Position numbers and translations under genes: made by a program
Part shown: positions 17,132 through 26,473 of the stretch, piece after piece
Position numbering within the stretch: position 1 is the first letter of the stretch
Layout of the letters: each line of letters starts with the position of its first letter
Assembly: GCF_003575965.1 (NCBI RefSeq)
Contig: NZ_QWJJ01000014.1
Span: 1-64,000, forward strand
Direction of reading: 5' to 3'
Origin: Pseudooceanicola sediminis
GTDB lineage: Bacteria > Pseudomonadota > Alphaproteobacteria > Rhodobacterales > Rhodobacteraceae
Length of the DNA stretch: 64,000 nt
The notes under the pieces: model-generated
Database searches by the model: none
What the model saw: the letters and a program-made list of their open reading frames with translations, nothing else
Told to the model about the DNA's origin: nothing

Positions 17132-17434
17132 ATGCAACTGACCCCCAGAGAAAAAGACAAGCTGCTGATCTCCATGGCCGCCGAGGTCGCGCGCAAGCGG
17201 CTGTCGCGCGGCGTCAAGCTGAACTACCCCGAGGCGATCGCCCTGATCACCGACGCCGTGGTCGAGGGTGCGCGCGATGGCCGCACCGTGGCCGAAATGA
17301 TGGAGGCGGGTGCCCGCGTCATCACCGTCGAACAATGCATGTCCGGCGTGCCCGAGATGATTCACGAAGTGCAGGTCGAGGCGACCTTTCCCGACGGCAC
17401 GAAACTCGTCACCGTTCACAACCCGATCCGTTAA
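17132..17434 (+). CDS. ureA: Urease subunit gamma
   Basis: The 100-residue gamma subunit is the standard length for separate bacterial UreA. It begins [20 protein letters not shown] and contains [40 protein letters not shown] and [14 protein letters not shown], all hallmarks of the family. It lies one base after the ureD stop. It forms the trimer of trimers with UreB and UreC that hydrolyses urea to ammonia and carbamate. Confidence 0.97.
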   Translation: MQLTPREKDKLLISMAAEVARKRLSRGVKLNYPEAIALITDAVVEGARDGRTVAEMMEAGARVITVEQCMSGVPEMIHEVQVEATFPDGTKLVTVHNPIR

Positions 17435-17461
17435 GTCCCCCTGTTAGCGAGGCGCACTCTG

Positions 17462-17572
17462 ATGAGATTTATCGAAACACTGCTGGCCCTTCTCGGCCTG
17501 CACCCGCAAGCGGCGCTGCTACCTGTGCGCGCCCAACAGCGCCCCCGCCAGCCGTGGGAGCGCCGCCCATGA
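17462..17572 (+). CDS. Small ORF of 36 codons between ureA and ureB
   Basis: ATG 17462 opens a 36-residue frame ([20 protein letters not shown], then an Arg/Pro/Gln-rich tail ending WERRP). Its TGA overlaps the ureB ATG as ATGA, which implies translational coupling. The first half is a hydrophobic helix and the second half is basic, like a membrane-attached peptide. A weak GAGG lies ten bases before the ATG. Urease operons of some Rhodobacterales are known to carry an extra ORF at this place; its function is unknown. A chance frame cannot be excluded. Confidence 0.5.
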   Translation: MRFIETLLALLGLHPQAALLPVRAQQRPRQPWERRP

Positions 17573-17874
17573 TCCCGGGAGAGCTGTTTCCCGCGCCCGG
17601 CACCCTGACCCTGAACGAGGGGGCCGAGCAGATCACCGTGATGGTCGCCAATACCGGCGACCGTCCGGTGCAGGTCGGCAGCCACTACCATTTTGCCGAG
17701 GCCAACTTTGCCCTGGATTTCGACCGCGAGGCGGCGCGCGGGATGCGCCTGGACATCGCCGCCGGCACCGCCGTGCGGTTTGAGCCGGGCCAGCGCCGCG
17801 AAGTGAACCTGATCCCGATTGCCGGGGATCGCCATATCTACGGTTTCAACCAGCAGGTGATGGGCGCGCTCTGA
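17569..17874 (+). CDS. ureB: Urease subunit beta
   Basis: The 101-residue beta subunit starts [18 protein letters not shown] and contains [46 protein letters not shown] and the terminal [16 protein letters not shown], all conserved in UreB. It is translated from the ATGA overlap with the preceding small ORF. It packs against UreC in the urease holoenzyme. Confidence 0.97.
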   Translation: MIPGELFPAPGTLTLNEGAEQITVMVANTGDRPVQVGSHYHFAEANFALDFDREAARGMRLDIAAGTAVRFEPGQRREVNLIPIAGDRHIYGFNQQVMGAL

Positions 17875-17911
17875 CGCCCCTCCCGGCCTATGTCTTTGCA
17901 AGAGGACGACG

Positions 17912-18439
17912 ATGATGGACCCGACACAGATCATGATCCGCCAGGCCAGCCTGTTGCAGGGCATGATGCTTGGCACCGCGCGTCTGGCTGAATGGCAGTT
18001 CCGCTTCCTGCGGGCCTTTCTCGGGGGGCCCTTCGTGGTGGCCACGCCAGAGCAGGACAGCACTGCGCACGCGAATTCGCCCACCCAACCGACCAAAGCC
18101 GAACCGACCAAAACCGAGCCGACCAAATCCAGCGCGGCGAAACCTGCCGCCCGTGCCGCCGTACCTCTGAAGACCGCAACCCGCAAACCGGCCACGCGCA
18201 AACCCGGGGCGCGAAAGGCGGCGGTGCGCGGCCGCGCCACACCCACCGCCCGTGCCGCCACTCCGTCGGCTACGGCTGGCAAGCCTGCGGCGACAGCCAA
18301 ACCCGGGCGCGCACCCGCCACCAAGCCGGTCGCCAAGACGCCTCGGTCCGCCAAGCCGCCCGTCGATCAAGATACACCTGCCGCCAGCGCCTCGTCGCCC
18401 GCGGCCCAGCCGCCAAAAGACACCGACCCAAAGGAATGA
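17912..18439 (+). CDS. Basic Lys/Ala/Pro-rich protein resembling histone H1 tails, inside the urease operon
   Basis: The 175-residue protein has a short helical N-terminus (MDPTQIMIRQASLLQGMMLG, then TARLAEWQFRFLRAFLGGPF) and, from about residue 55, a low-complexity tail of Lys, Ala, Pro, Thr and Arg. The tail contains repeats of Lys-Ala/Thr-Glu-Pro-Thr and Arg-Lys-Pro-Ala/Gly, like the C-terminus of histone H1, phasin-linked or AlgP-type proteins. The N-terminus could resemble a phasin-like amphipathic helix. It sits between ureB and ureC on the same strand. Homology is not claimed; the role in urease is unknown. Confidence 0.7.
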   Translation: MMDPTQIMIRQASLLQGMMLGTARLAEWQFRFLRAFLGGPFVVATPEQDSTAHANSPTQPTKAEPTKTEPTKSSAAKPAARAAVPLKTATRKPATRKPGARKAAVRGRATPTARAATPSATAGKPAATAKPGRAPATKPVAKTPRSAKPPVDQDTPAASASSPAAQPPKDTDPKE

Positions 18440-18558
18440 TGGGCGCACGCGCCGCCGATTTCCCGTGCCGCTATCGCACCGACGTCATACCGACACGACA
18501 CCGAACTCGATACCGACGTGACAATTCACGCCACCCGACGACTTCTCAGGAGCCTTGA

Positions 18559-20307
18559 ATGCCCACCCAGATCTCCCGCGCCGATTACGCCGCGATGTTC
18601 GGCCCCACCACCGGCGACCGCCTGCGCCTTGCCGATACCGACCTCATCATCGAGGTCGAGCGTGACCTGACCGCCGAACGCGCCGCCCTGGGCGGCGGCG
18701 GCAATGGGCCCCGGTACGGCGAAGAGGTCAAGTTCGGCGGCGGCAAGGTGATCCGCGATGGCATGGGGCAGTCGCAGAAAACCCGCGACGAGGGCGCCGT
18801 CGATACCGTGATCACCAATGCCCTGATCGTCGACCATTCCGGCATCTACAAGGCCGACGTCGGCCTGCGCGACGGTCGCATCCACAAGATCGGCAAGGGC
18901 GGCAATCCAGACACCCAGCCGGGTGTCGACATCATCGTCGGTCCCGGCACCGAAGTCATTGCAGGCGAGGGGAAAATCTTGACCGCAGGTGGGTTTGACA
19001 GCCATATCCACTTCATCTGCCCGCAGCAGATCGAAGATGCCCTGCACTCCGGTCTGACCACCATGCTGGGCGGCGGCACAGGCCCCGCGCACGGCACCCT
19101 TGCCACCACGGTCACGCCCGGCCCCTGGCACATGGAACGCATGTTGCAGGCCGCCGATGCCTTTCCGATGAACCTCGCTTTTGCGGGCAAGGGCAACGCC
19201 AGCCTGCCCGCCGCGCTTGAGGAACAGATCCGCGCCGGGGCCTGCTCGCTCAAGCTGCACGAAGACTGGGGCACCACCCCCGGTGCCATCGACTGCTGCC
19301 TGTCGGTGGCCGATGACTACGACGTGCAGGTGATGATCCACACCGATACGCTGAACGAGAGCGGTTTCGTTGAAAATACCGTCAAGGCCATGAAAGGACG
19401 GACAATTCACGCCTTTCATACCGAGGGTGCAGGCGGTGGCCACGCCCCCGACATCATCAAGATCTGCGGCGAGGAACATGTCCTGCCGTCCTCGACCAAC
19501 CCGACGCGTCCCTTCACCCGCAACACCATCGACGAGCATCTGGATATGCTCATGGTCTGTCACCACCTCGACAAATCCATCCCCGAAGATGTCGCCTTTG
19601 CCGAAAGCCGCATCCGCCGCGAAACCATCGCGGCCGAGGATATCCTGCACGACATGGGTGCCTTTTCCATCATCGCCTCCGACAGCCAGGCCATGGGCCG
19701 CGTGGGCGAGGTGCTGATCCGCACCTGGCAAACCGCTGACAAGATGAAGAAACAGCGTGGTCGCCTGCCCGAGGAAACTGGCGATAACGACAACTTCCGC
19801 GTCCGCCGCTATATCGCGAAATACACCATCAACCCGGCGATTGCCCATGGCCTCAGCCATCAGATCGGCTCCATCGCCGAAGGCAAGCGCGCTGACCTCG
19901 TGCTGTGGAACCCCGCCTTCTTCGGCGTGAAACCCGAGATGATCCTGATCGGCGGCTCGATCGTTGCCGCGCAGATGGGCGACCCGAACGCCTCGATCCC
20001 GACGCCGCAGCCGGTCTATACCCGCCCGATGTTCGGCGCCTACGGCCGCGCTGTCGAGAATTCCGCCGTGGTGTTCGTCTCCGCCGCCGCGCAGGCCGAA
20101 GGGGTGGGCGAACGCTACGGTCTGGCCAAGCAGACGGTCGCAGTCCTCAACACCCGCAACATTTCCAAGCGTGACCTGATCCTGAACGACGCGCTGCCCC
20201 AGATCGAAGTGAACCCGGAAACCTACGAAGTGCGCGCCGACGGAGAGCTGCTGACCTGCGAACCTGCGACCGAGCTGCCGATGGCACAGCGCTACTTCTT
20301 GTTCTGA
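18559..20307 (+). CDS. ureC: Urease subunit alpha
   Basis: UreC is the catalytic subunit with the di-nickel site. Visible motifs are [14 protein letters not shown] (nickel His pair), [17 protein letters not shown], the carbamylated lysine in [12 protein letters not shown] near residue 230, [10 protein letters not shown] and [13 protein letters not shown] (nickel His), the flap MVCHHLD, and [10 protein letters not shown] with the nickel Asp. At 582 residues it is about 13 longer than the usual 569; the extra residues are a Gly-rich insertion ([14 protein letters not shown]) near residues 36-50 just before [10 protein letters not shown]. The start has a GGAG ribosome site seven bases upstream. 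Confidence 0.98.
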   Translation: MPTQISRADYAAMFGPTTGDRLRLADTDLIIEVERDLTAERAALGGGGNGPRYGEEVKFGGGKVIRDGMGQSQKTRDEGAVDTVITNALIVDHSGIYKADVGLRDGRIHKIGKGGNPDTQPGVDIIVGPGTEVIAGEGKILTAGGFDSHIHFICPQQIEDALHSGLTTMLGGGTGPAHGTLATTVTPGPWHMERMLQAADAFPMNLAFAGKGNASLPAALEEQIRAGACSLKLHEDWGTTPGAIDCCLSVADDYDVQVMIHTDTLNESGFVENTVKAMKGRTIHAFHTEGAGGGHAPDIIKICGEEHVLPSSTNPTRPFTRNTIDEHLDMLMVCHHLDKSIPEDVAFAESRIRRETIAAEDILHDMGAFSIIASDSQAMGRVGEVLIRTWQTADKMKKQRGRLPEETGDNDNFRVRRYIAKYTINPAIAHGLSHQIGSIAEGKRADLVLWNPAFFGVKPEMILIGGSIVAAQMGDPNASIPTPQPVYTRPMFGAYGRAVENSAVVFVSAAAQAEGVGERYGLAKQTVAVLNTRNISKRDLILNDALPQIEVNPETYEVRADGELLTCEPATELPMAQRYFLF

Positions 20308-20313
20308 AGCAAC

Positions 20314-20937
20314 ATGATACAGGTTTTCCTGACCAGTTCGGTACTCGCCTTGTCCGCCGGTGCCGCGCAGGCGTCATGCCCTGTCGCCGGCGATCTGTCG
20401 CGGGGAATTGCGTTGCATACCTCGGGTGCCGCGCCGGGATACGTCGACATCTACTATGGCGCGGCCCCGGGCATTGTCAGCTTCTTCGCGGTTGAGGACG
20501 GCCGTGTCACATATCAGGAAACCGATGCGCATGGTCTTTATATCCTGACCTCGCTCGACCTTTACGACGGGCCGCTGAATACCGATTCCTACACCTATCC
20601 GGGCGGGTTGGCAGAGCTGCCAAAACCGGCACCTGGCGTGGATTGGTCCGCCACCGTCAGGCGCAGCGCCAATGGTGAAACCAGCACGGCACGCCATAGC
20701 TATGCGTTTGCCGATCCGACTGCGCTGGCTATAGGGGCCTGCACATATGCCGCGATTCCCGCCGATGTGCGGGTCGACGGGGATGATGGCCCGATCAGCC
20801 ATGCGATCATGTACTACCTGCCCGAGCTGGAAATTTCCGTGCTCTATGCCACTGATATCGAAGGGGAAATGAATGTCATCTTTCAATCGGACCGGATCGG
20901 ATACGCGGATGAACTGGCGGCGCGACCTGGCCGCTAG
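20314..20937 (+). CDS. Secreted protein of unknown function within the urease cluster
   Basis: The 207-residue protein starts six bases after the ureC stop. It has a signal peptide (MIQVFLTSSVLALSAGAAQA, cleavage near ASC). The mature part is acidic and beta-rich (IALHTSGAAPGYVDIYYG; YILTSLDLYDGPLNTDSYTY) with few cysteines. No catalytic motif or known family was recognised. Its position between ureC and ureE on the same strand suggests co-transcription. Confidence 0.7.
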   Translation: MIQVFLTSSVLALSAGAAQASCPVAGDLSRGIALHTSGAAPGYVDIYYGAAPGIVSFFAVEDGRVTYQETDAHGLYILTSLDLYDGPLNTDSYTYPGGLAELPKPAPGVDWSATVRRSANGETSTARHSYAFADPTALAIGACTYAAIPADVRVDGDDGPISHAIMYYLPELEISVLYATDIEGEMNVIFQSDRIGYADELAARPGR

Positions 20938-21004
20938 GGGGCTGGGGATGGCACAGGGGCAGGGCCCGCACGACCTCCGTGCGGACCATGATATTGTTGC
21001 AAAA

Positions 21005-21041
21005 GCGTTTATTCCGGCGTCTGCTGCGTTGCAGCAAACGC
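21005..21041 (+). other. Nested stem-loop upstream of the DUF1127 gene
   Basis: GCGTT/AACGC encloses TGCTGC/GCAGCA with a three-base loop. A second hairpin CCGCACG-ACCTC-CGTGCGG lies at 20966-20984. Neither is followed by a T-run, so they may be part of a leader or a small RNA rather than a terminator. Confidence 0.35.
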
Positions 21042-21140
21042 ATGGCGGTATTGAGGGATTGAGCGTGGTAATGGCGCAAGGGCTGACCTATTTCGTTGAG
21101 CAAGGAACGACACCAACACCAACGCTCAATGAGGTACATC

Positions 21141-21368
21141 ATGGCTTCCGTCACCAGCAACATCTCCACCACGTCCACCGGCTTTTCCGGCAAACTTTCC
21201 AACTTCTTCAGCGCAGTTTCCGTCGGCCTCGTCGCCTACATGGAACGTCGCAGCCGGTCCGAAGTGATCGCGCGCCTGCAAGCCAAATCCGACGCCGAGC
21301 TTGCCAAGCTGGGCATCAAGCGCGACGAAATCCCGGCCTACGTCTTCCGCGATCTGTTCTACGTCTAA
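21141..21368 (+). CDS. DUF1127 small protein
   Basis: The 75-residue protein ends with a typical DUF1127 pattern: VAYMERRSRSEVIARLQAKS, then DAELAKLGIKRDEIPAYVFR. These small Arg-rich proteins are widespread in alphaproteobacteria and in some species bind RNA or affect phosphate and carbon metabolism and small-RNA maturation. A GAGG ribosome site lies seven bases before the ATG. It has a 200-bp upstream region with hairpins and probably its own promoter, although it lies within the urease cluster. Confidence 0.85.
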   Translation: MASVTSNISTTSTGFSGKLSNFFSAVSVGLVAYMERRSRSEVIARLQAKSDAELAKLGIKRDEIPAYVFRDLFYV

Positions 21369-21435
21369 GCTCAGGCTTGATGGCGGGGGCGACCCTGCAC
21401 ACGACCCGCGTTGGTGATGGGCTGAGGGCTGCGGC

Positions 21436-22014
21436 ATGATCCGCGCCCTCACCGCCCTGCGCGCCAGCGAACTGCCTGAATCCGCTGCGATTGCGGATCA
21501 TGTGACACTTGACTACGAACAGCGCTTTATCCGGCGCAAGGGCCTGACCACGGATGGCGGTGACCGCCTTCTGGCCGATCTGGCCCAGACGATTTCTCTC
21601 AACGATGGCGACGCACTTCAGCTCGAAGATGGCCGCCTTGTCGGGGTTCGCGCCGCGGCAGAGCCACTGTTGCGCGTCACTGGCGCCGACCTTGCCCGCC
21701 TTGCCTGGCACGTCGGCAATCGTCATACCCCCTGCCAGATCATGCCGGACCACCTGTTGATCCGCCAGGACAAGGTGATCGCGGCGATGTTGGCGCATCT
21801 CGGTGCCCGGCTTGACCCCCTGATTGCCCCGTTCATTCCCGAAGGCGGGGCGTATGGGCATGGCCGCACGCAGGCGCATGACCATGGTCATACCCTGCAC
21901 GACGGGGCGCCACACAGTCATGCCCCCGGATCGGGCCACCATCACGACCACGATCATTCCCACGACCACACCCATGCCCACCCGCATGATCACGATCATT
22001 CCCATGATCACTGA
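21436..22014 (+). CDS. ureE: Urease accessory protein UreE (nickel metallochaperone)
   Basis: UreE carries nickel to the UreDFG complex. The 192-residue protein has the peptide-binding N-terminal domain (VTLDYEQRFIRRKGLTTDGG, LLADLAQTISLNDGDALQLE) and the metal-binding domain (LARLAWHVGNRHTPCQIMPD). From about residue 143 the tail is very rich in histidine (HDHGHTLHDGAPHSH, then repeats of His-Asp-His), consistent with nickel storage. Its 3' end overlaps ureF. Confidence 0.96.
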   Translation: MIRALTALRASELPESAAIADHVTLDYEQRFIRRKGLTTDGGDRLLADLAQTISLNDGDALQLEDGRLVGVRAAAEPLLRVTGADLARLAWHVGNRHTPCQIMPDHLLIRQDKVIAAMLAHLGARLDPLIAPFIPEGGAYGHGRTQAHDHGHTLHDGAPHSHAPGSGHHHDHDHSHDHTHAHPHDHDHSHDH

Positions 22015-22645
22015 CCCGGCGTTGACGCTGCATCGCTGGTTGTCGCCAGCCTATCCCGTTGGCGCCTATGCCTATTCTCACGGGATCGAAGGCGCTGTGG
22101 CCGATGGCTGGATCACGGGCGCCACCAGCGCCCGCGACTGGATCAGCGATGTCCTTGGTCACGGGGCAGGGCGCAACGATGCTATCCTGCTTGCCGCCGC
22201 ATTCCACGCAACACCCGGCGCGCTGCCCGGCATCGCCGATCTTGCCGCCGCGCTTGCGCCCTCCGCGTCACGCCGCCTTGAAACAGTGCAACAGGGCGCC
22301 GCCTTTGCGGCGACCACGGCCGATGTGCATGATATCGATCTGCCCGCCATGCCGTATCCGGTTGCCCTGGGGCGCGCGGCGCACCTGATGGATCTGCCCC
22401 TGGAACTGACGCTGCGGCTGTTCCTTCAGGCCTTCGTCGCCAACCTCGCCTCTGCGGCCATCCGCCTGGTGCCGCTCGGGCAGACCGATGGCCAGCGCAT
22501 CCAGCTCGCCCTTCAGCCCTTGTGCGAAGCACTGGCGCACGAAGCCTTGCCGGGTGACCTCGACTCCCTTGGCAGCTCTGCGCTACTGTCCGACATTGCA
22601 GCGATGCGCCAGGAAGCTCTCACCACCCGGCTTTTCCGTTCATGA
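22004..22645 (+). CDS. ureF: Urease accessory protein UreF
   Basis: UreF bridges UreD and UreG and helps control GTP hydrolysis during nickel insertion. The 213-residue protein contains [20 protein letters not shown] near the N-terminus, the defining motif, and the helical remainder with [15 protein letters not shown] and the terminal [20 protein letters not shown] 22004 overlaps the His-rich 3' end of ureE; the same DNA is read in two frames for ten bases. Confidence 0.95.
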   Translation: MITDPALTLHRWLSPAYPVGAYAYSHGIEGAVADGWITGATSARDWISDVLGHGAGRNDAILLAAAFHATPGALPGIADLAAALAPSASRRLETVQQGAAFAATTADVHDIDLPAMPYPVALGRAAHLMDLPLELTLRLFLQAFVANLASAAIRLVPLGQTDGQRIQLALQPLCEALAHEALPGDLDSLGSSALLSDIAAMRQEALTTRLFRS

Positions 22646-22662
22646 TACCGGAGGACACGAAA

Positions 22663-23286
22663 ATGAATTCCCCCCATGGCCCTCTGCGCATCGGCCTCGG
22701 CGGTCCTGTCGGCGCCGGCAAGACCACGCTGACTGCCGCCCTGTGCCGCGCGCTGCGCGACCATCTTTCGGTCGGCGTCGTCACCAATGATATCTACACC
22801 CAGGAAGATGCCGAGGCGCTCGTGCGGATGCAGGCGTTGACTTCGGACCGCATCCGGGGCGTCGAAACCGGCGGCTGTCCGCATACCGCCATCCGCGAGG
22901 ATGCCTCGATCAACCTTGCCGCCATTGCCGAGCTGAACCGCGATTTTCCCGACCTCGATCTGATTCTGGTGGAATCGGGCGGCGACAACCTCTCCGCGAC
23001 CTTCTCGCCCGAACTGGTGGATATGGCGATCTACGTGATCGACGTCGCGGCCGGTGAAGAAATCCCGCGCAAGGGCGGTCCGGCGATTACGAAGTCCGAC
23101 ATCCTGGTGATCAACAAGACCGACCTCGCGCCCTACGTGGGGGCCGATCTTTCGGTGATGGCGCGCGATGCTGCCGCGCAACGCGGCAGCCGTCCATTTG
23201 TCTTTACCAATCTCAAGACCGGCGAGGGCCTCGATCAGGTCCTGGCACTGATCGAACAGATCGGCGGGCTGGCGGTCCCCGCCTGA
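22663..23286 (+). CDS. ureG: Urease accessory GTPase UreG
   Basis: UreG is the SIMIBI-class GTPase that powers nickel transfer. The 207 residues show P-loop [19 protein letters not shown], the switch and metal motif [18 protein letters not shown] (CPH), [15 protein letters not shown] and the base-recognition [13 protein letters not shown] 22663 is chosen because GGAGG lies eight bases upstream; the ATG at 22642, which overlaps the ureF stop, is an alternative. Last urease gene; trkH follows within 100 bp. Confidence 0.97.
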   Translation: MNSPHGPLRIGLGGPVGAGKTTLTAALCRALRDHLSVGVVTNDIYTQEDAEALVRMQALTSDRIRGVETGGCPHTAIREDASINLAAIAELNRDFPDLDLILVESGGDNLSATFSPELVDMAIYVIDVAAGEEIPRKGGPAITKSDILVINKTDLAPYVGADLSVMARDAAAQRGSRPFVFTNLKTGEGLDQVLALIEQIGGLAVPA

Positions 23287-23377
23287 CGTGCACAAGCCAA
23301 AGCTCCAGATCAGGCAAGTGCCGCAGGCCTTCGAGACGTCGACCGATGCGCTGTCCGACCCCGCGCAACGCCGCGCG

Positions 23378-24829
23378 ATGATGATCGATATCCGCCCGAT
23401 CGGCTATGTCATCGGGTTGCTGGTGGCGGTGCTGGGATTGACCATGCTCGTACCGCTGGCGGTCGATATCCTGGACAACCGCGGCCACTGGAACGTCTTT
23501 GCCGAAAGCGCGGTCATCACCCTTGGCGCAGGGGGCCTGACGGCCCTTGCCTGTCACAACGGCAATCGCGAAGGCCTCACGCTGCAACAGACCTTCCTGC
23601 TGACCACCGGCGTCTGGACGACCTTGCCGATCTTCGGCGCGCTGCCGTTCCTGCTGGGGGAAACCGACGCCAGCTTTGTCGATGCGTTTTTCGAGGCGAT
23701 GTCGGGCGTCACCACCACCGGCTCGACCGTGTTTACGGGACTGGACGACATGCCGCGCGGGCTGCTGCTGTGGCGGGGCATCCTGCAATGGCTCGGCGGG
23801 ATCGGGATCATTGTCGTGGCCATGGTGTTCCTGCCCGAATTGCGCGTGGGGGGGATGCAGGTGTTCCGCTCCGAGGCGTTCGAGACGATGGGTAAGATCC
23901 TGCCGCGGGCCCGCGCCATTGCCGCCCAGATCGCCGTGATCTATGTCGGCCTGACCATCGCCTGCCTGCTGACATACCTGATGCTGGGAATGGCGCCTTT
24001 CGACGCCGCCGTGCATGCGCTGACCACCACCTCCACGGGCGGTTTTTCGACCCGCGATGCCAGCTTCGGGGCGTTCTCGGGGGGGATGGAATATGCCGCC
24101 TCGGTCTTCATGATCCTCGCCGCGCTGCCCTTCGTGCGTTACGTGCAGCTGCTGAACGGCAACACCGTCGCGGTATGGCGCGATGTGCAGGTGCGTGGGT
24201 TCTTGATGACCATCGGCACGCTGGTGGCGATCAGTACCATCGCGCTGTTGCATATTTTTCCCCACCACTGGGAACAGGCGCTGCGCGAAAGCCTGTTCAA
24301 CATCGTCTCGATTATTTCGGGCACCGGGTTTGCCTCTGTCGATTACATGACCTGGGGGCCGTTCCTGATCACGCTGTTCTTCTTCATCGGCCTGATCGGC
24401 GGTTGCGCCGGATCCACTGCCTGCTCGGTCAAGATATTCCGCTACCAGATCCTGTTTGCCTCGATCCGGGTGCAGATCAAGCGCATCCACTCTCCGCACG
24501 GGGTGTTTTCGCCCCGCTACGAAGGCCGCCCGCTGAGCGAAGAGGTGCTTGGTTCGGTCATGTCGTTCTTTGTCTTCTTCACCGTGACGCTGGGTGTCTT
24601 TTCCGTGGCGCTGGCGATGACAGGCCTGGATTTCGTCACCGCCCTGAGCGGCGCGGCGACCGCGCTGGCCAACATCGGGCCGGGGCTGGGTGACACCATC
24701 GGCCCGGCGGGCAATTTCGCGCCGCTGAACGATACCGCGAAGTGGCTGTTGTGTGCCGCGATGCTGATCGGGCGGCTGGAACTGATGGTCGTCTATGCCA
24801 TGCTGACGGTGCAATTCTGGCGCGGATAA
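23378..24829 (+). CDS. trkH: Trk-type potassium uptake protein TrkH
   Basis: TrkH is the channel-like membrane subunit of the Trk K+ uptake system that works with TrkA. From ATG 23378 it has 483 residues, the size of E. coli TrkH. It carries the four selectivity-filter segments (AMSGVTTTGSTVF, LTTTSTGGFSTRD, ISGTGFASVDY, ALANIGPGLG) and the gate-loop GGCAGSTACSVKIFR. A GTG at 23288 would give a longer form with an unlikely hydrophilic N-terminus. It follows ureG; a functional tie to urease is not clear. Confidence 0.94.
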   Translation: MMIDIRPIGYVIGLLVAVLGLTMLVPLAVDILDNRGHWNVFAESAVITLGAGGLTALACHNGNREGLTLQQTFLLTTGVWTTLPIFGALPFLLGETDASFVDAFFEAMSGVTTTGSTVFTGLDDMPRGLLLWRGILQWLGGIGIIVVAMVFLPELRVGGMQVFRSEAFETMGKILPRARAIAAQIAVIYVGLTIACLLTYLMLGMAPFDAAVHALTTTSTGGFSTRDASFGAFSGGMEYAASVFMILAALPFVRYVQLLNGNTVAVWRDVQVRGFLMTIGTLVAISTIALLHIFPHHWEQALRESLFNIVSIISGTGFASVDYMTWGPFLITLFFFIGLIGGCAGSTACSVKIFRYQILFASIRVQIKRIHSPHGVFSPRYEGRPLSEEVLGSVMSFFVFFTVTLGVFSVALAMTGLDFVTALSGAATALANIGPGLGDTIGPAGNFAPLNDTAKWLLCAAMLIGRLELMVVYAMLTVQFWRG

Positions 24830-24851
24830 GGCGCTAGAGCTGCTGGAGAAC

Positions 24852-24886
24852 GCGCCGCAAGACGGGAATTTGGTCTTTTGCGGCGC
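24852..24886. other. Strong hairpin after trkH
   Basis: GCGCCGCAA pairs with TTGCGGCGC, and AAGAC/GTCTT can extend the stem around an AT-rich loop. It is not followed by a T-run but probably marks the end of the urease-trkH transcript or a structured region before cysG. Confidence 0.4.
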
Positions 24887-25078
24887 TCTCTGATAAACTT
24901 TAGCTTGCCTGAATCAGCGACTTGGCTCTTAACGAAAGCAGATGCGCAGACAACGACGCCTGCCTATCCTCTCCCGATGATTGGGAATTCGTGAGCAAGG
25001 CCGCTCGACCCTCCGTAGAAAATGCGGGGTGTGTCAGTGGCTTTTTCTGTTTCCGACTTTCCGAATACGGAGCACGCA

Positions 25079-26473
25079 ATGAAAAACTTTCCGATGTTTC
25101 TGCGCATGAGCGGACGGCGCGTCGTGATCTGTGGCGGCGGTACCGAAGCGGCGCGCAAGACCCGCCTTGTGCTCAAGACCGAGGCCAGCATCGTCATCGT
25201 CGCGGATCAGCTCGACCCTGAGCTTGCCGGTCTCGTTGCCTCTGGTCGCGCCACTCACCTGACCCAGGCTGCGCCTGACACCTTCGACAATTGCGCGTTG
25301 TGCTTCATCGCGACAGGGGACGAGACGGCGGATCTTGCCTTTGCCGCGCTTGCCCGCGCTGCCGGCGCCGTCGTCAACGTGGTCGATCGGCCCGAACATT
25401 GCGATGCCTTCACCCCCTCTATCGTCGACCGTGATCCGGTGGTCGTGGCCATCGGCACCGAAGGGATGGCACCGGTGCTTGGCCGCTCGATCAAGACCGA
25501 CATCGAGGTGATGCTGGACCCGCGCCTGGGCACCTTCGCGGCCCTTGCCGGGCGTCTGCGCGACGCCGTGGCGGAACGCATCGCACCCGCCTCGCGGCGC
25601 GCCTTCTGGGAATGGGCCTTTACCGGTGATGCCTTCGACAAGCATCGAAAGGGCGACGAACACGCCGCTGCGGATATGTTGAAGGCGGCGATTGCGACGG
25701 GCGCGGCCCCTGAAAACAAGGGTCGTATTTCCCTCGTGGGCGCTGGCCCCGGTGCCCGCGACCTGTTGACGTTGCGTGCCGTGCGTCGCCTGCAAGAGGC
25801 CGATGTTATCTTCTACGACCGCCTTGTCGACCCAGAGGTGCTGGAACTGGCGCGCCGCGACGCCGACCGCATCTATGTCGGAAAGGAGGTCGGCGCCCAC
25901 GCCTGGCCACAGGATCGGATCGACCGCCTGATCGTGGCCGAGGCCGGCAAGGGTCTGCGCGTCGTGCGCCTGAAATCCGGCGACCCCTCGATCTTTGGCC
26001 GCGCCGGCGAGGAGATCGCCGCCGCCCGTGCCGCCGGAATCGAGATCGAGATCGTGCCCGGCATCACAGCCGCCTCTGCCGCCGCCGCCGCGATGACGCG
26101 CCCGCTGACCGAGCGTGGCGAAACAGACACCTTTGTGATCACCACCGGCACCTGCCGCCCCGGCGATGCTGAGCCAGACTGGACGCCGCTGGCGCGACCG
26201 GGCACTGCCATGGCCTTTTACATGGCGGTGGATCGCGCCGCCCATGTCGAGGCGAACCTGCTGAATGCAGGTGTGCCCGGCGACTGCACGGTCGAAGTCG
26301 TCTGCTCGGCCTCCACCAGGCGCGAACGTCGCCTGAGCACGCACTTGTCCGGACTGGCGCAGGCGCTGGAACGTCACCAGATGGCCAGCCCCGCGATCTT
26401 GCTGGTGCGGTATTCCAAGGTGCAGGGTGCCCTGTCCAGACACCGGGCCGCCGTCAGCCAGGGGGAACTCTGA
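25079..26473 (+). CDS. cysG: Siroheme synthase (CysG type)
   Basis: The 464-residue trifunctional enzyme makes siroheme from uroporphyrinogen III, as needed by assimilatory nitrite and sulfite reductases. The N-terminal dehydrogenase/ferrochelatase domain has RRVVICGGGTEAARKTRL near residue 12 and FIATGDETADLAFAA. The C-terminal methyltransferase starts near residue 216 with GRISLVGAGPGARDLLTLRA and includes DRLVDPEVLELAR, RLKSGDPSIFGRAGEE and VPGITAASAAAA. ATG 25079 is chosen by domain start; the preceding 19 in-frame residues are doubtful. The nearby channel and cyanase suggest a role in inorganic nitrogen use. Confidence 0.95.
   Translation: MKNFPMFLRMSGRRVVICGGGTEAARKTRLVLKTEASIVIVADQLDPELAGLVASGRATHLTQAAPDTFDNCALCFIATGDETADLAFAALARAAGAVVNVVDRPEHCDAFTPSIVDRDPVVVAIGTEGMAPVLGRSIKTDIEVMLDPRLGTFAALAGRLRDAVAERIAPASRRAFWEWAFTGDAFDKHRKGDEHAAADMLKAAIATGAAPENKGRISLVGAGPGARDLLTLRAVRRLQEADVIFYDRLVDPEVLELARRDADRIYVGKEVGAHAWPQDRIDRLIVAEAGKGLRVVRLKSGDPSIFGRAGEEIAAARAAGIEIEIVPGITAASAAAAAMTRPLTERGETDTFVITTGTCRPGDAEPDWTPLARPGTAMAFYMAVDRAAHVEANLLNAGVPGDCTVEVVCSASTRRERRLSTHLSGLAQALERHQMASPAILLVRYSKVQGALSRHRAAVSQGEL

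Noticed and set aside
18526-19860. A 444-residue open frame antisense to ureC
   Set aside because: UreC motifs are on the plus strand and the antisense product has no recognisable domain.
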